A stretch of 63,809 nucleotides of DNA from Pseudomonas sp. PIC25 (GTDB lineage Bacteria; Pseudomonadota; Gammaproteobacteria; Pseudomonadales; Pseudomonadaceae), in the NCBI RefSeq assembly GCF_002286785.1, contig NZ_MUJY01000036.1, positions 1 to 63,809 of the forward strand, written 5' to 3'. The notes beneath the pieces are model-generated. The model made no database searches. It worked only from the letters and a program-made list of their open reading frames with translations, and was not told where the DNA came from. Made by a program: the position numbers and the translations under genes. This document shows positions 55,975 to 63,177 of the stretch, in pieces (the first letter of the stretch is position 1; each line of letters opens with the position of its first letter).

Positions 55975-56710
55975 TCCCCAACACGACCTTTCGCGCCAGC
56001 CTCCAACACCATGGTGCGGATTGCCTCCCACCTCCCCCGGTGGGCACCCTGCGCGTCTTTCCTTCTGCCTGACGTGCCGTCCCGCGCAGCGCGTGTGCCC
56101 GCGGGGCGAGAAGAGCGCTCCTCCTTATCCACGCTTCGCGTGGCGCCTTTCATCGCTTGAATTTCCGTCCTCTCGACGGGTCTCCTGGCCGCTTGCTCCC
56201 TCTACGCGAGTGGCCAGGAGACCCGTTGGGTCGACGGTACTCAGTACCGGCGCCCGCCGGTGAAACAACGGGCTCCTTTTGTGCGCGGATGTGCGCCAGC
56301 GAATTCCGGCCCCAGCCACGACACGGGCCGGGTGCGATGACTGCCTTTCGAACGGCTTTGACGACGGCCGACACCGAAAGCGGACCACGGGTGGCCTCTT
56401 CCTCACCGCCGAAGGCCAAGCGCCTTCGGCACCCTTCTCGACTGCATCAATCGGGACCTGTTCCAGTCCCCATTCCGGCTCGCAATACACCGCCCGCCCC
56501 TTGAATCTGCCGTCATGCGTCGCTGGAACTCTCAGCACCATGCCCAGGCAGCTTCGGTCTTCAAGGCTGCGTCATGGCTATCCATGCCGACCGATCCCAC
56601 CCGCATTGCATGCGGGCAGTCGCCGCTTTTCGGCGACAGCGTTTTTTCTCGAACCGTCGCGGGAATGCCCTTCCCGCCGGATGGGTACCCGCCCCAACCA
56701 CGGAGGCGCC
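55975..56710. other. Non-coding region rich in inverted repeats
   Basis: 736 bp without a convincing gene. It contains a perfect 15-bp inverted repeat ACGGGTCTCCTGGCC (56176-56190) with its complement at 56212-56226, enclosing 21 bases. CGGTAC-TCA-GTACCG and ACCGGCG-CCC-GCCGGT-type hairpins follow directly after it. A CCCACC/GGTGGG hairpin lies at 56027-56044. Such density suggests a structured RNA, an origin of transfer or a replication origin; none could be assigned. Confidence 0.5.
56600..56647 (+). terminator. Double hairpin followed by T run
   Basis: CCCGCA-TTGCA-TGCGGG (56600-56616) is followed by GTCGCCG-CTTTT-CGGCGAC (56619-56637) and six Ts at 56642-56647. It lies 64 bp before the next gene and could end a transcript from topB or the structured region, or act as an attenuator. 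Confidence 0.5.
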
Positions 56711-56920
56711 ATGTCCCGCTCAGCCGTCGGCCAACTGGCCCAGGCCTGTCTCGGTGTGACCCTGCCCCTGCAGGTGCTGCACAGCCCAGCCGGCTACTAC
56801 ATCGGCACGTCCGACCACGACGGTCCGGCTTCCCGGGAATCCGTCGAGTACTTCCCCACTCTCACCGCCGCTCGCCATGCCCTGGACACAGGCGCCTGGA
56901 CCCAGCGACCGACGCCGTAA
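56711..56920 (+). CDS. Small conserved element protein
   Basis: A 69-residue protein (MSRSAVGQLAQACLGVTLPLQ, then HSPAGYYIGTSDHDGP, SRESVEYFPTLTAARHAL, WTQRP). GGAGG precedes the ATG. The short hydrophilic fold with its YYIGT strand looks like a genuine protein and is the kind carried after topB in PAGI-2-like elements. No function is known to me. Confidence 0.65.
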   Translation: MSRSAVGQLAQACLGVTLPLQVLHSPAGYYIGTSDHDGPASRESVEYFPTLTAARHALDTGAWTQRPTP

Positions 56921-56945
56921 TCATCCGCCCACCCTGGAGACATCC

Positions 56946-57338
56946 ATGAATCCTGCATCGAACTCCGACATCTTCGAAGACATCCGTCAGGCCGAAGCGC
57001 ATTTCGCCCAAGCGCCCCATGCGTTCTTTCAAGCCTGGAAGCACGGCGTCGAACTGGTTGGTCCTGAACTGTTCGGCGACGGTACGCCCCAGGGCCTGGA
57101 CGCCGCGATCAGCAAATGGGATCTGTGCCCGATTCTCGCCGACATCAACCAGGCGATCGGGCCGATGAGTGCGGGTGAGAAGGTCTTTCTCGCCGCCATG
57201 ACGAGTTTCTACAACGCCGAAATCGGCGGCGCGTTGCTCAAGCGCGTGGGCGTCCACGGCTTGGCTGATCTGGGCGGGCTGGACCTGCAACGCCGCAAGG
57301 TCATCGCCACGCTGATCCTCAACTACCACGGCTGGTAA
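56946..57338 (+). CDS. Conserved element protein, unknown function
   Basis: A 130-residue, probably all-helical protein (MNPASNSDIFEDIRQAEAHFAQAPHAFFQAWKH, CPILADINQAIGPMSAGEKVFLAAMTSFYN). GGAGA lies before the ATG at 56946; the frame upstream to 56877 overlaps the previous gene and is not used. It lies 25 bp after the previous gene, so probably in the same transcript. No catalytic motif was seen. Confidence 0.7.
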   Translation: MNPASNSDIFEDIRQAEAHFAQAPHAFFQAWKHGVELVGPELFGDGTPQGLDAAISKWDLCPILADINQAIGPMSAGEKVFLAAMTSFYNAEIGGALLKRVGVHGLADLGGLDLQRRKVIATLILNYHGW

Positions 57339-57417
57339 GCCCTTACCGGCTTTCTCTTCCCACCAGGGACCTGCGTCCCTGTGGGGCCAGGTCCCGCCTT
57401 GCCTCAGGAGTGACGCC

Positions 57418-57621
57418 ATGCCCCCGATTCCTGCAATCGGCTTGCTCGTCCACGACGATGACGTCGAAGCGGTCGTTCTCGAAGGATGGCCGGAGGGTGT
57501 TCCCCCGCCACGCTTCGTCGTGTTCGACTTCGCCGGTCCCGACGTTTCCGACAAGTACGTCCTGCACGTGTCGAGCGGAGCACCGAACGCCGGCTTGGTC
57601 GGCCACGAGTTGTTCCCATGA
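57418..57621 (+). CDS. Small element protein, unknown function
   Basis: A 67-residue protein (MPPIPAIGLLVHDDDVEAVVLEGWPEG...VVFDFAGPD). An AGGAGTGA sequence precedes the ATG, and its stop overlaps the start of the next gene as ATGA. The two are therefore a translationally linked pair. Not recognised. Confidence 0.6.
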   Translation: MPPIPAIGLLVHDDDVEAVVLEGWPEGVPPPRFVVFDFAGPDVSDKYVLHVSSGAPNAGLVGHELFP

Positions 57622-57836
57622 CCTATCAAACCGGCGGCCACCATCCCTCGCCCAACGAAATTCTGTCGCTGCTCGATGAGCGCAAACACGCCGGGGACAC
57701 CACGCCCCTGCAGATCGCACGCGCGCTTCGACAGAACATCCTCAATCTGGACAGTAGGTTGAACCGCACGGAGCAGGCGCCGACCGGTGACGAGTACAAC
57801 CACCTCTACGCACTTGCCGACGACGGACTGATCTAG
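57618..57836 (+). CDS. Small element protein ending at a possible premature amber codon
   Basis: A 72-residue protein (MTYQTGGHHPSPNEILSLLDERKHAGD, LQIARALRQNILNLDSRLNRTEQ). The stop at 57834-57836 is TAG. Reading on in frame gives LLKALGDPTDFGD before a TGA at 57876-57878, a sensible continuation. A CAG-to-TAG change may therefore have removed the last 14 residues. Function unknown. Confidence 0.6.
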   Translation: MTYQTGGHHPSPNEILSLLDERKHAGDTTPLQIARALRQNILNLDSRLNRTEQAPTGDEYNHLYALADDGLI

Positions 57837-58019
57837 CTGCTGAAGGCCCTGGGCGATCCCACGGACTTTGGCGACTGAAGCCATCTGTCCGAGCACGCCT
57901 TGGCTCATCCGGCACCGACAGCAGGCATCCGACCTCTGTCCTTTTCGCTTCATCAACCCTGGCGGACCTTGCTCGTCCGCCTGGGCGTGGCTGTGTCCGC
58001 CTTCTCGCAGGAGGTACCC

Positions 58020-58715
58020 ATGTCCCACACCTACTATGACGCCACCGGCGTTCTGATCCTGGACCAGGTAACGCCCGTCATCGCCGCGCTGTTCGGCGGC
58101 TTTGCGCTGGATGCCACGCACGTGGAGCAAGGCGAGGTTTCCATCACGCGCTTGTCGAGCCTGCATGATCCGCAATGGACGGAGATCAACGACAGCCTCT
58201 GCGCGCTCGCGTCCCGCCTGGGCGTGGTGCTCGATGAGGTCCGTGCCGGCGACCAGCCCACACTGCCCTCCTGCCTTCGGCAGTTGGCGGTATATTTCCA
58301 TGTCGCCCAGGACCTCACGCTGGGACGCCTGATCGCCACGCACGCCTTCGATGGCTCCGCCGACGTGGAGACGCTGTTCGCCATCGCCAGTCGCTTCGAC
58401 GACGGGCACGGCCTCAAGGCCATCAAGTTCGAAGGCGCCTGGCACAGCGGCAAGCCTCGCCCCTTTCCGTTCGGAGGCGAGGGCCTGTACATCAGCCGAG
58501 AGGTGACGATGTGCACGCACTCCACGCAGGCGCGGGAGTTGGGTCAGTACCTGCATGCCGCCCTGCTCGCCGGCAACCTGGATCAGGCGGCCAGCCGTTT
58601 GGCCGTCGAGGTGTTCGGCCTGCTGGCCGGCATCGGAGATCGCAGCACGCGCGATGCCCTGCGGCTGCAACTGGCCAACCGGCTACTCGACGGCAACATC
58701 GCCCCGACGGCCTGA
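58020..58715 (+). CDS. Conserved element protein, unknown function
   Basis: A 231-residue protein. The ATG at 58020 follows GGAGG at five bases. The N-terminal half (YYDATGVLILDQVTPVIAALFGGFALDATH) may form an alpha/beta domain. The centre has a repeated FDDGHGLKAIKFEGAWH stretch resembling the DDGHGLRVKTFQG stretch of the acyltransferase gene further on, probably by chance. The C-terminal part is helical (LGQYLHAALLAGNLDQAASRL). It belongs to the small genes between topB and the cargo; no function can be given. Confidence 0.7.
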   Translation: MSHTYYDATGVLILDQVTPVIAALFGGFALDATHVEQGEVSITRLSSLHDPQWTEINDSLCALASRLGVVLDEVRAGDQPTLPSCLRQLAVYFHVAQDLTLGRLIATHAFDGSADVETLFAIASRFDDGHGLKAIKFEGAWHSGKPRPFPFGGEGLYISREVTMCTHSTQARELGQYLHAALLAGNLDQAASRLAVEVFGLLAGIGDRSTRDALRLQLANRLLDGNIAPTA

Positions 58716-58794
58716 CCGCACCTTCATCACCACCCTCTGGGGCTCATTCCCCAGTCGGGGTCTGAGCCCTGCTCATCCCCACTGGAGAGTCCTC

Positions 58795-59505
58795 ATGATC
58801 AGCAGCAACCCCTTTCTCCGCGGCCTCTCGCACCTGAGAGTCGAGCGGGCACTGGCGATCTCGTATGAAGACGATTGTCCCCTCACCTACCTGCCACTGC
58901 ATGCCTCCCAGAGTCATTTACTCGACAACCAGGTGAACCTCCATCCCTGCATCTTCTGCGACGCGTTCGCCTTGATCACCGAAGGCCAGCAAATTTCTCG
59001 CGATCTCGAAGACCAATGCCCGAGCACGGGGATTGTCCGCACGATCGTCTACGGCCTGTTCGCCGAAGAACTTGGCCGCCGGGTTCATATCGCGGATACG
59101 CCTTCCATGGAAGCCGCCCGCGAACTGATCCAGCAGTTGCAGTTCGAAACCGGCCATTACAGCCGCTGCTGGGAGATCAGCTCCGGCCATCTGACGGAAG
59201 CAGCACTGCAGTATCTGGAAGATGTCGCGGATAGACGGGTTCCCACCGGCATGCTGTTCGAAGCCTTCCGGATACCAGCCAGCAAAGCCGTGGGCGTCAA
59301 GCTGATCGCCACGCCCTGGAGGAGCCAACACCTCCTCGCCGTCGATGGCCGCACGGCCGAGCAGCTCTATCGCTCGCACCTGCACGCGGGTGTGCCCGAA
59401 CCTTTGGTCAAGGTGCTGCACATGGCGGCCTTGGCCGATACCCGCCTCCTGATCTTCGATCCGGATGCACCCGTCCTGGACGGCCTGCCGATCTGCGAAG
59501 CCTGA
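58795..59505 (+). CDS. Conserved element protein, possibly DUF5983-like
   Basis: A 236-residue protein with GGAG before the ATG. The N-terminal part holds CIFCDAFALITEG. The C-terminal part, ISSGHLTEAALQYLEDV...VKLIATPWRSQHLL, resembles DUF5983, which is common in conjugative elements; this is from memory and uncertain. It is followed by a strong terminator and so closes the transcript. Confidence 0.65.
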   Translation: MISSNPFLRGLSHLRVERALAISYEDDCPLTYLPLHASQSHLLDNQVNLHPCIFCDAFALITEGQQISRDLEDQCPSTGIVRTIVYGLFAEELGRRVHIADTPSMEAARELIQQLQFETGHYSRCWEISSGHLTEAALQYLEDVADRRVPTGMLFEAFRIPASKAVGVKLIATPWRSQHLLAVDGRTAEQLYRSHLHAGVPEPLVKVLHMAALADTRLLIFDPDAPVLDGLPICEA

Positions 59506-59517
59506 TTGCCTTCATAG

Positions 59518-59544
59518 CCCCCCGCTCAGGGGGGTCGCCTTTTT
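59518..59544 (+). terminator. Rho-independent terminator
   Basis: CCCCCC-GCTCA-GGGGGG hairpin with a five-T run after TCGCC, 13 bp beyond the stop of the preceding gene. A second small hairpin AGTCGGC-GCTT-GCCGACT lies at 59577-59594. Confidence 0.8.
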
Positions 59545-59739
59545 CTCAGGCACCCTACATCTGTACCAGTGCGGGAAGTCGGCGCTTGCCGACTATGCAT
59601 GAAGGCAAACAGCAAGCAATTGTGCAGAAACATGATCCACTGCAAACGCGGTCGGTGGACCATGTAGCGCCGCCCCAATAAGGCAATACACCACAATGAC
59701 AGCTGGATCGTTGGTTCACATGGAAGCGAGAGACACTGT

Positions 59740-60300
59740 ATGCACTACGCCACGCTGGACATTACCGCTCCCGGCCTTCTGGACGAGAGTCCTCTGAGCG
59801 ATAACGAAATCTTCGGCGCCATCGTCCAACTCTGGATGCAATCCCCGGCCCACCGCGAAACTCCTCTGCACCACCTCACCACCCTGCTGGCTCCGGCGCT
59901 GAAGAGCAAGCAGTACCTGCTGGCGACCCGGCGTGGGCGACCGATGTTCTATCTGTCCTGGCTGAGTCTGGACGAAGAGGCGGAGTACCGGTATCTGCGC
60001 AATCCCCCGAGTTGCCTGCTCGATACCGACTGGACCAGCGGCGAGCGCATGTGGATTCACGACTGGATCGCGCCCCACGGCCACACCGAACTGATTGCGC
60101 GGCTGCTGCAGCGTAGGCTCTTCGCCGACCACTGCATCCGCGCCCTCCATCATCGCGACGACGGGCATGGGCTGCGCGTGAAGACGTTCCAAGGCGTGAA
60201 CGTCATGCCGGCCGAAGCGAAGGCCTGGTTCAATGCCCATCCGCTACCGATCGGCCTTCACCTTCCCGAAGATGGATTCCGCCCCGCGCTCAAACTTTGA
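59740..60300 (+). CDS. HlyC-type toxin-activating lysine acyltransferase
   Basis: A 186-residue protein of the HlyC/RTX toxin-activating acyltransferase family (usually 160-180 residues). Signature stretches are present: FGAIVQLWMQSPAHRE with the expected catalytic His38, SKQYLLATRRGRPMFYLSWLSLDEEAEYRYL, and DWTSGERMWIHDWIAPHGH with the catalytic Asp108. HlyC moves a fatty acyl group from acyl carrier protein to internal lysines of RTX toxins in the cytoplasm. No RTX gene is adjacent, and the giant protein in this window shows no RTX repeats. It has its own upstream region after the terminator at 59544 and looks like cargo. Its target is unknown. Confidence 0.85.
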   Translation: MHYATLDITAPGLLDESPLSDNEIFGAIVQLWMQSPAHRETPLHHLTTLLAPALKSKQYLLATRRGRPMFYLSWLSLDEEAEYRYLRNPPSCLLDTDWTSGERMWIHDWIAPHGHTELIARLLQRRLFADHCIRALHHRDDGHGLRVKTFQGVNVMPAEAKAWFNAHPLPIGLHLPEDGFRPALKL

Positions 60301-60307
60301 CCTCGAC

Positions 60308-60466
60308 ATGCTGACCTCATGGGCGCAGGACGGCGCCCATATCCTCAGGGCAACGCAGGGAATGCTCACAATCATGCACCGAACCGCCATCGCAATCGCC
60401 GGCACGCTCTTTATCACAGTCTATATCGCTGCCTTTCTGCTACGACCGGAAAGTCTGCCTTGGTGA
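60308..60466 (+). CDS. Small single-span membrane protein, perhaps truncated
   Basis: A 52-residue frame with one likely membrane helix (AIAIAGTLFITVYIAAFLL) preceded by a hydrophilic stretch with HILRATQGM. It may be a genuine small protein or the N-terminal stub of a conjugation membrane protein cut off where the element backbone ends. No good ribosome binding site is visible. Confidence 0.35.
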   Translation: MLTSWAQDGAHILRATQGMLTIMHRTAIAIAGTLFITVYIAAFLLRPESLPW

Positions 60467-60720
60467 CGAATTCCGGCGAGGCGCGGCCGGATAACATCTC
60501 CTTGTCGTCGGAAACGTCTATTCGCCTCGGGAATTCAGGCGCTTGGTTGAGGTATCAACTTAACAGAGGATGGTGTCCGGCTTGTTAGGGCACTCCCATA
60601 GGGACAGGAGGAGTCTTCCACCAGGCGCAGAAAAATAGCTGGCACCTGCAGGTGTGATACTTGTCATCGCATAGGCATTCGCTTATTTATCGGCTCGCCA
60701 ACGACATGCAGAACCGGTCC
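60467..60720. other. Junction between element genes and minus-strand accessory genes
   Basis: 254 bp between the last plus-strand element gene and the zinc-ribbon gene. No terminator, repeat or attachment site was identified. Confidence 0.4.
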
Positions 60721-62103
60721 TCAAAGCGCTTCTTCCAGCCGTACACTCGGTAGGTTACCCACCGTCTCCACGCCGTTGCGGTAACGCTTCCTGGCTTTCG
60801 AAGTTCTGCTTTTGATTTGAGCCTGATACGCACAGGTGGGGCACCAGTGCCCCGCTTGGATTGAGTTCATGGAGGTTTGCCAACAATGGCCGCGATGGCA
60901 GCGCCATTGCAATTTGCTCTTTCGGTTCACGTAGGCTTGCGACAGGCACTCACCACCCCGCTCGACCGCAACTTGCCGGGCCATCTCCAACCCCAAGCGT
61001 CGCTCTTCATGTGCGCATTGTTGGCACCAGGTACCACGGCGGATGGCCGAGCCGAACGCTTCCCACTCATGACCGACTCTGCACCGGAAGCGGTATTTTC
61101 CCGCCGTACCGGTATAGTCCGAGGACAGGCAAATCCCCCCTTTCAAGCTTGCCGCTTCCTGCAGCCGCCGCAGACCATCCGATAACTGGCCGCGCCCACG
61201 CCTGCTGGCCAACTCACATTGCGGGCACCAGACGCCACGCGAGATGCGCTTTCCGATGCTGCGCCATTCATGCCCTTCAATACACCGAAACAGATATTTC
61301 GCAGCCATCCCCGTGTACGTGCTCGTCAGGCATTGGCCTCCTTGGGCCTTGGCGAGGGTCTGCAATCGCTCAAGACCATCGGCTAGCCGGTAACGCTCAC
61401 GTTTGCGCTGATCGGCGCATAGACGGCACCACTGCCCCTTATAGAGCACATCGCCCGCTGCCGCGTTCCACTCATGGCCCTGAGCACAACGAAAGGCATA
61501 CCGCCCGGCCATTCCTACATAAATACTCGATAGGCATTTTCCGCCATGGGCACATGCTGTTTTACGGAGCCGTTCCAAGCCATCGCTCCGCTGCCGCTGA
61601 GCCCGAATACGTTGTCGCACACACACGGGGCAGCCTGGGTTCGACTGCATGTTCCCTAGGCGCCGCCGCCAGGTATGTCCCTGCGAGCAGCGGAAGGCGT
61701 AAGACGCGCCGTAACCTCGCCAACGGTGGTCAAGGCAGACAATATTCACTTTGCTAGCCAGCACATGCACCTTCAACAGATGTGCTTGTGCTACGCATTC
61801 AGGGCATATCACAGCGGCTCTCGCCCTGATCAACGAGAGGGGACTCTTCTGGAAGGAATGGCCTTGCTCGCAGGAGAAACGATGCGGTGTCGCCCAACCT
61901 TTCCACTCGATCTCAGGGCTGGTCAGTTGTAGACGGTCAGCGGCAACACGGACTGCCTTTGAATGATCGAGCACAGGATGGGCTCGATCAGCTCGCTTAT
62001 CTGTTTCCCTGTTCATGTCCGAGTCCGAAGCACCAAGCTCAAGCCTACCAATGCGTTCGGCGCGAGTAGCTGCGGTGTTCGACATCGCAGGAATGAGGCT
62101 CAT
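60721..62103 (-). CDS. Six-fold zinc-ribbon (treble-clef) repeat protein
   Basis: A protein of about 460 residues made of six consecutive units of 65-70 residues. Each has a (F/W)(S/R)C..GH.(W/F) element followed some 15-20 residues later by CPxC or CxxC (CPEC, CPVC, CRLC, CPQC, CQQC, CPTC). Linkers repeat a GGxCLSxxYxGMAxKYxFRC pattern. Each unit should bind one zinc ion. Such repeats occur in uncharacterised proteins of mobile DNA and suggest nucleic-acid binding. The ATG at 62103 is tentative; ATGs at 62085 and 62016 and a TTG at 62157 are alternatives. It points against the element genes and towards the same direction as the RHS cassette. Confidence 0.75.
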   Translation of the reverse strand: MSLIPAMSNTAATRAERIGRLELGASDSDMNRETDKRADRAHPVLDHSKAVRVAADRLQLTSPEIEWKGWATPHRFSCEQGHSFQKSPLSLIRARAAVICPECVAQAHLLKVHVLASKVNIVCLDHRWRGYGASYAFRCSQGHTWRRRLGNMQSNPGCPVCVRQRIRAQRQRSDGLERLRKTACAHGGKCLSSIYVGMAGRYAFRCAQGHEWNAAAGDVLYKGQWCRLCADQRKRERYRLADGLERLQTLAKAQGGQCLTSTYTGMAAKYLFRCIEGHEWRSIGKRISRGVWCPQCELASRRGRGQLSDGLRRLQEAASLKGGICLSSDYTGTAGKYRFRCRVGHEWEAFGSAIRRGTWCQQCAHEERRLGLEMARQVAVERGGECLSQAYVNRKSKLQWRCHRGHCWQTSMNSIQAGHWCPTCAYQAQIKSRTSKARKRYRNGVETVGNLPSVRLEEAL

Positions 62104-62408
62104 CGCAACAGCGGTACGTCCCGCTTGGTGGGCAGCAGCATTCTGAAAACCCACCAAGAAATTAACTAAATTCTAGTAATTTGATCTACTGCACATGGGT
62201 TTTGGGACACGCCCAGCACCCATCTCACCCTCGGACATGCAAGAATTTCTTACATGCAATGGGGACGTCTTTATACACAAGACTTCAATATTCCACGCTG
62301 AATCAGACATTGGTTTATGCAGATGAAACCAGGTTACTCACAACCAAAGCTCCTTCGTTTGCTGGGGCCCATTGCTAAGTAATGCCGCTACCGATGGGGG
62401 GCTAACGC
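62104..62408. other. Gap between zinc-ribbon gene and immunity genes
   Basis: 305 bp including the uncertain 5' end of the zinc-ribbon gene. GC falls sharply here. No gene, repeat or terminator was recognised. Confidence 0.4.
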
Positions 62409-62747
62409 TTACGCAATATCCATGAAGTCATCATTATTGTTGTAGTATTTTATTGCACCAAGAATCTCCTCGTTATTTACCAATGACTTTTGAGCAACAG
62501 CATTCATTACTACATCCTCCAACAGCTCATCTCTAAACCAAAACTCCAAGGAGTTATCTTGGACATAATCCGGAAAGACCTCCTCATCGTCATCTGTTAT
62601 CTCAGGGTATTCACCAACAACACACAACGTGCGAAGCGTGGCCTCATCAGAGGAGCCTTTTCCATAAATGCAATAATCAAATTCCTTCCTTTGATTTTTA
62701 ATAAAATCTATAAGATCATCCAGCCTAATCAAGCTATCGTATTTCAC
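62409..62747 (-). CDS. Probable second immunity protein
   Basis: A 112-residue acidic protein (MKYDSLIRLDDLIDFIKNQRKEFDYCIYGKG, ITDDDEEVFPDYV, NSLEFWFRDELLEDVV), AT-rich, 35 bp after the Imm22-like gene. Small acidic proteins in this position of RHS loci normally neutralise a toxin tip. The family is not recognised, and the matching toxin may be a displaced tip no longer present. Confidence 0.55.
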   Translation of the reverse strand: MKYDSLIRLDDLIDFIKNQRKEFDYCIYGKGSSDEATLRTLCVVGEYPEITDDDEEVFPDYVQDNSLEFWFRDELLEDVVMNAVAQKSLVNNEEILGAIKYYNNNDDFMDIA

Positions 62748-62782
62748 TGCACGTCTTTATTATCTTTACCCTGCCATCTTCT

Positions 62783-63166
62783 TTATAAATATCTGAAAGA
62801 TCCAAGGAAAAAGAAGCTTTGATTGCTTATAGCGCAAGGGTTGTTTTTTCCGTCAAACTCATAGTTATAAATGAGAACAGCCGTGTCGATTGCTTTCTCC
62901 AGCGCGAGATTTTTTTTCGCTATTTCATTTAATATTTTCGATTCATAAGAGAATCCTTTTAAGGCCTCAGTTATAGAGTCTGTTTCTGCTAGAATTTCTG
63001 CTTCTAAGAAATCATCATCAACATAGTCAAGCGACAATGCATTTGTAAAAACCGAGCCTAGATAGTCGCCATCATCAGAATATTTTGACGCAGTTACTTC
63101 TCTTAGCTCATCATCGCTCCATTGGGTATTAGCAGTCCAAATGGATACAACACCATCTTTTTGCAT
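62783..63166 (-). CDS. Imm22-like immunity protein
   Basis: A 127-residue acidic protein. VSIWTANTQWSDDELREV, DGDYLGSVFTNALSLDYVDDDFLEAEIL and the closing FFFLGSFRYL match the layout of immunity protein 22 (an opening tryptophan strand, a DYxDxDFxEA centre and a final FxGSF strand). It starts 11 bp after the RHS toxin stop with AGGAA before the ATG, so it is co-transcribed with the toxin and presumably binds it in the cytoplasm to protect the producer. Low GC, as usual for such cassettes. Confidence 0.75.
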   Translation of the reverse strand: MQKDGVVSIWTANTQWSDDELREVTASKYSDDGDYLGSVFTNALSLDYVDDDFLEAEILAETDSITEALKGFSYESKILNEIAKKNLALEKAIDTAVLIYNYEFDGKNNPCAISNQSFFFLGSFRYL

Positions 63167-63177
63167 TCTTATTTCCT

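Noticed and set aside
56125-56541. 138-codon minus-strand frame after topB
   Set aside because: It covers the inverted repeats, is rich in Arg and Pro, and shows no protein-like pattern.
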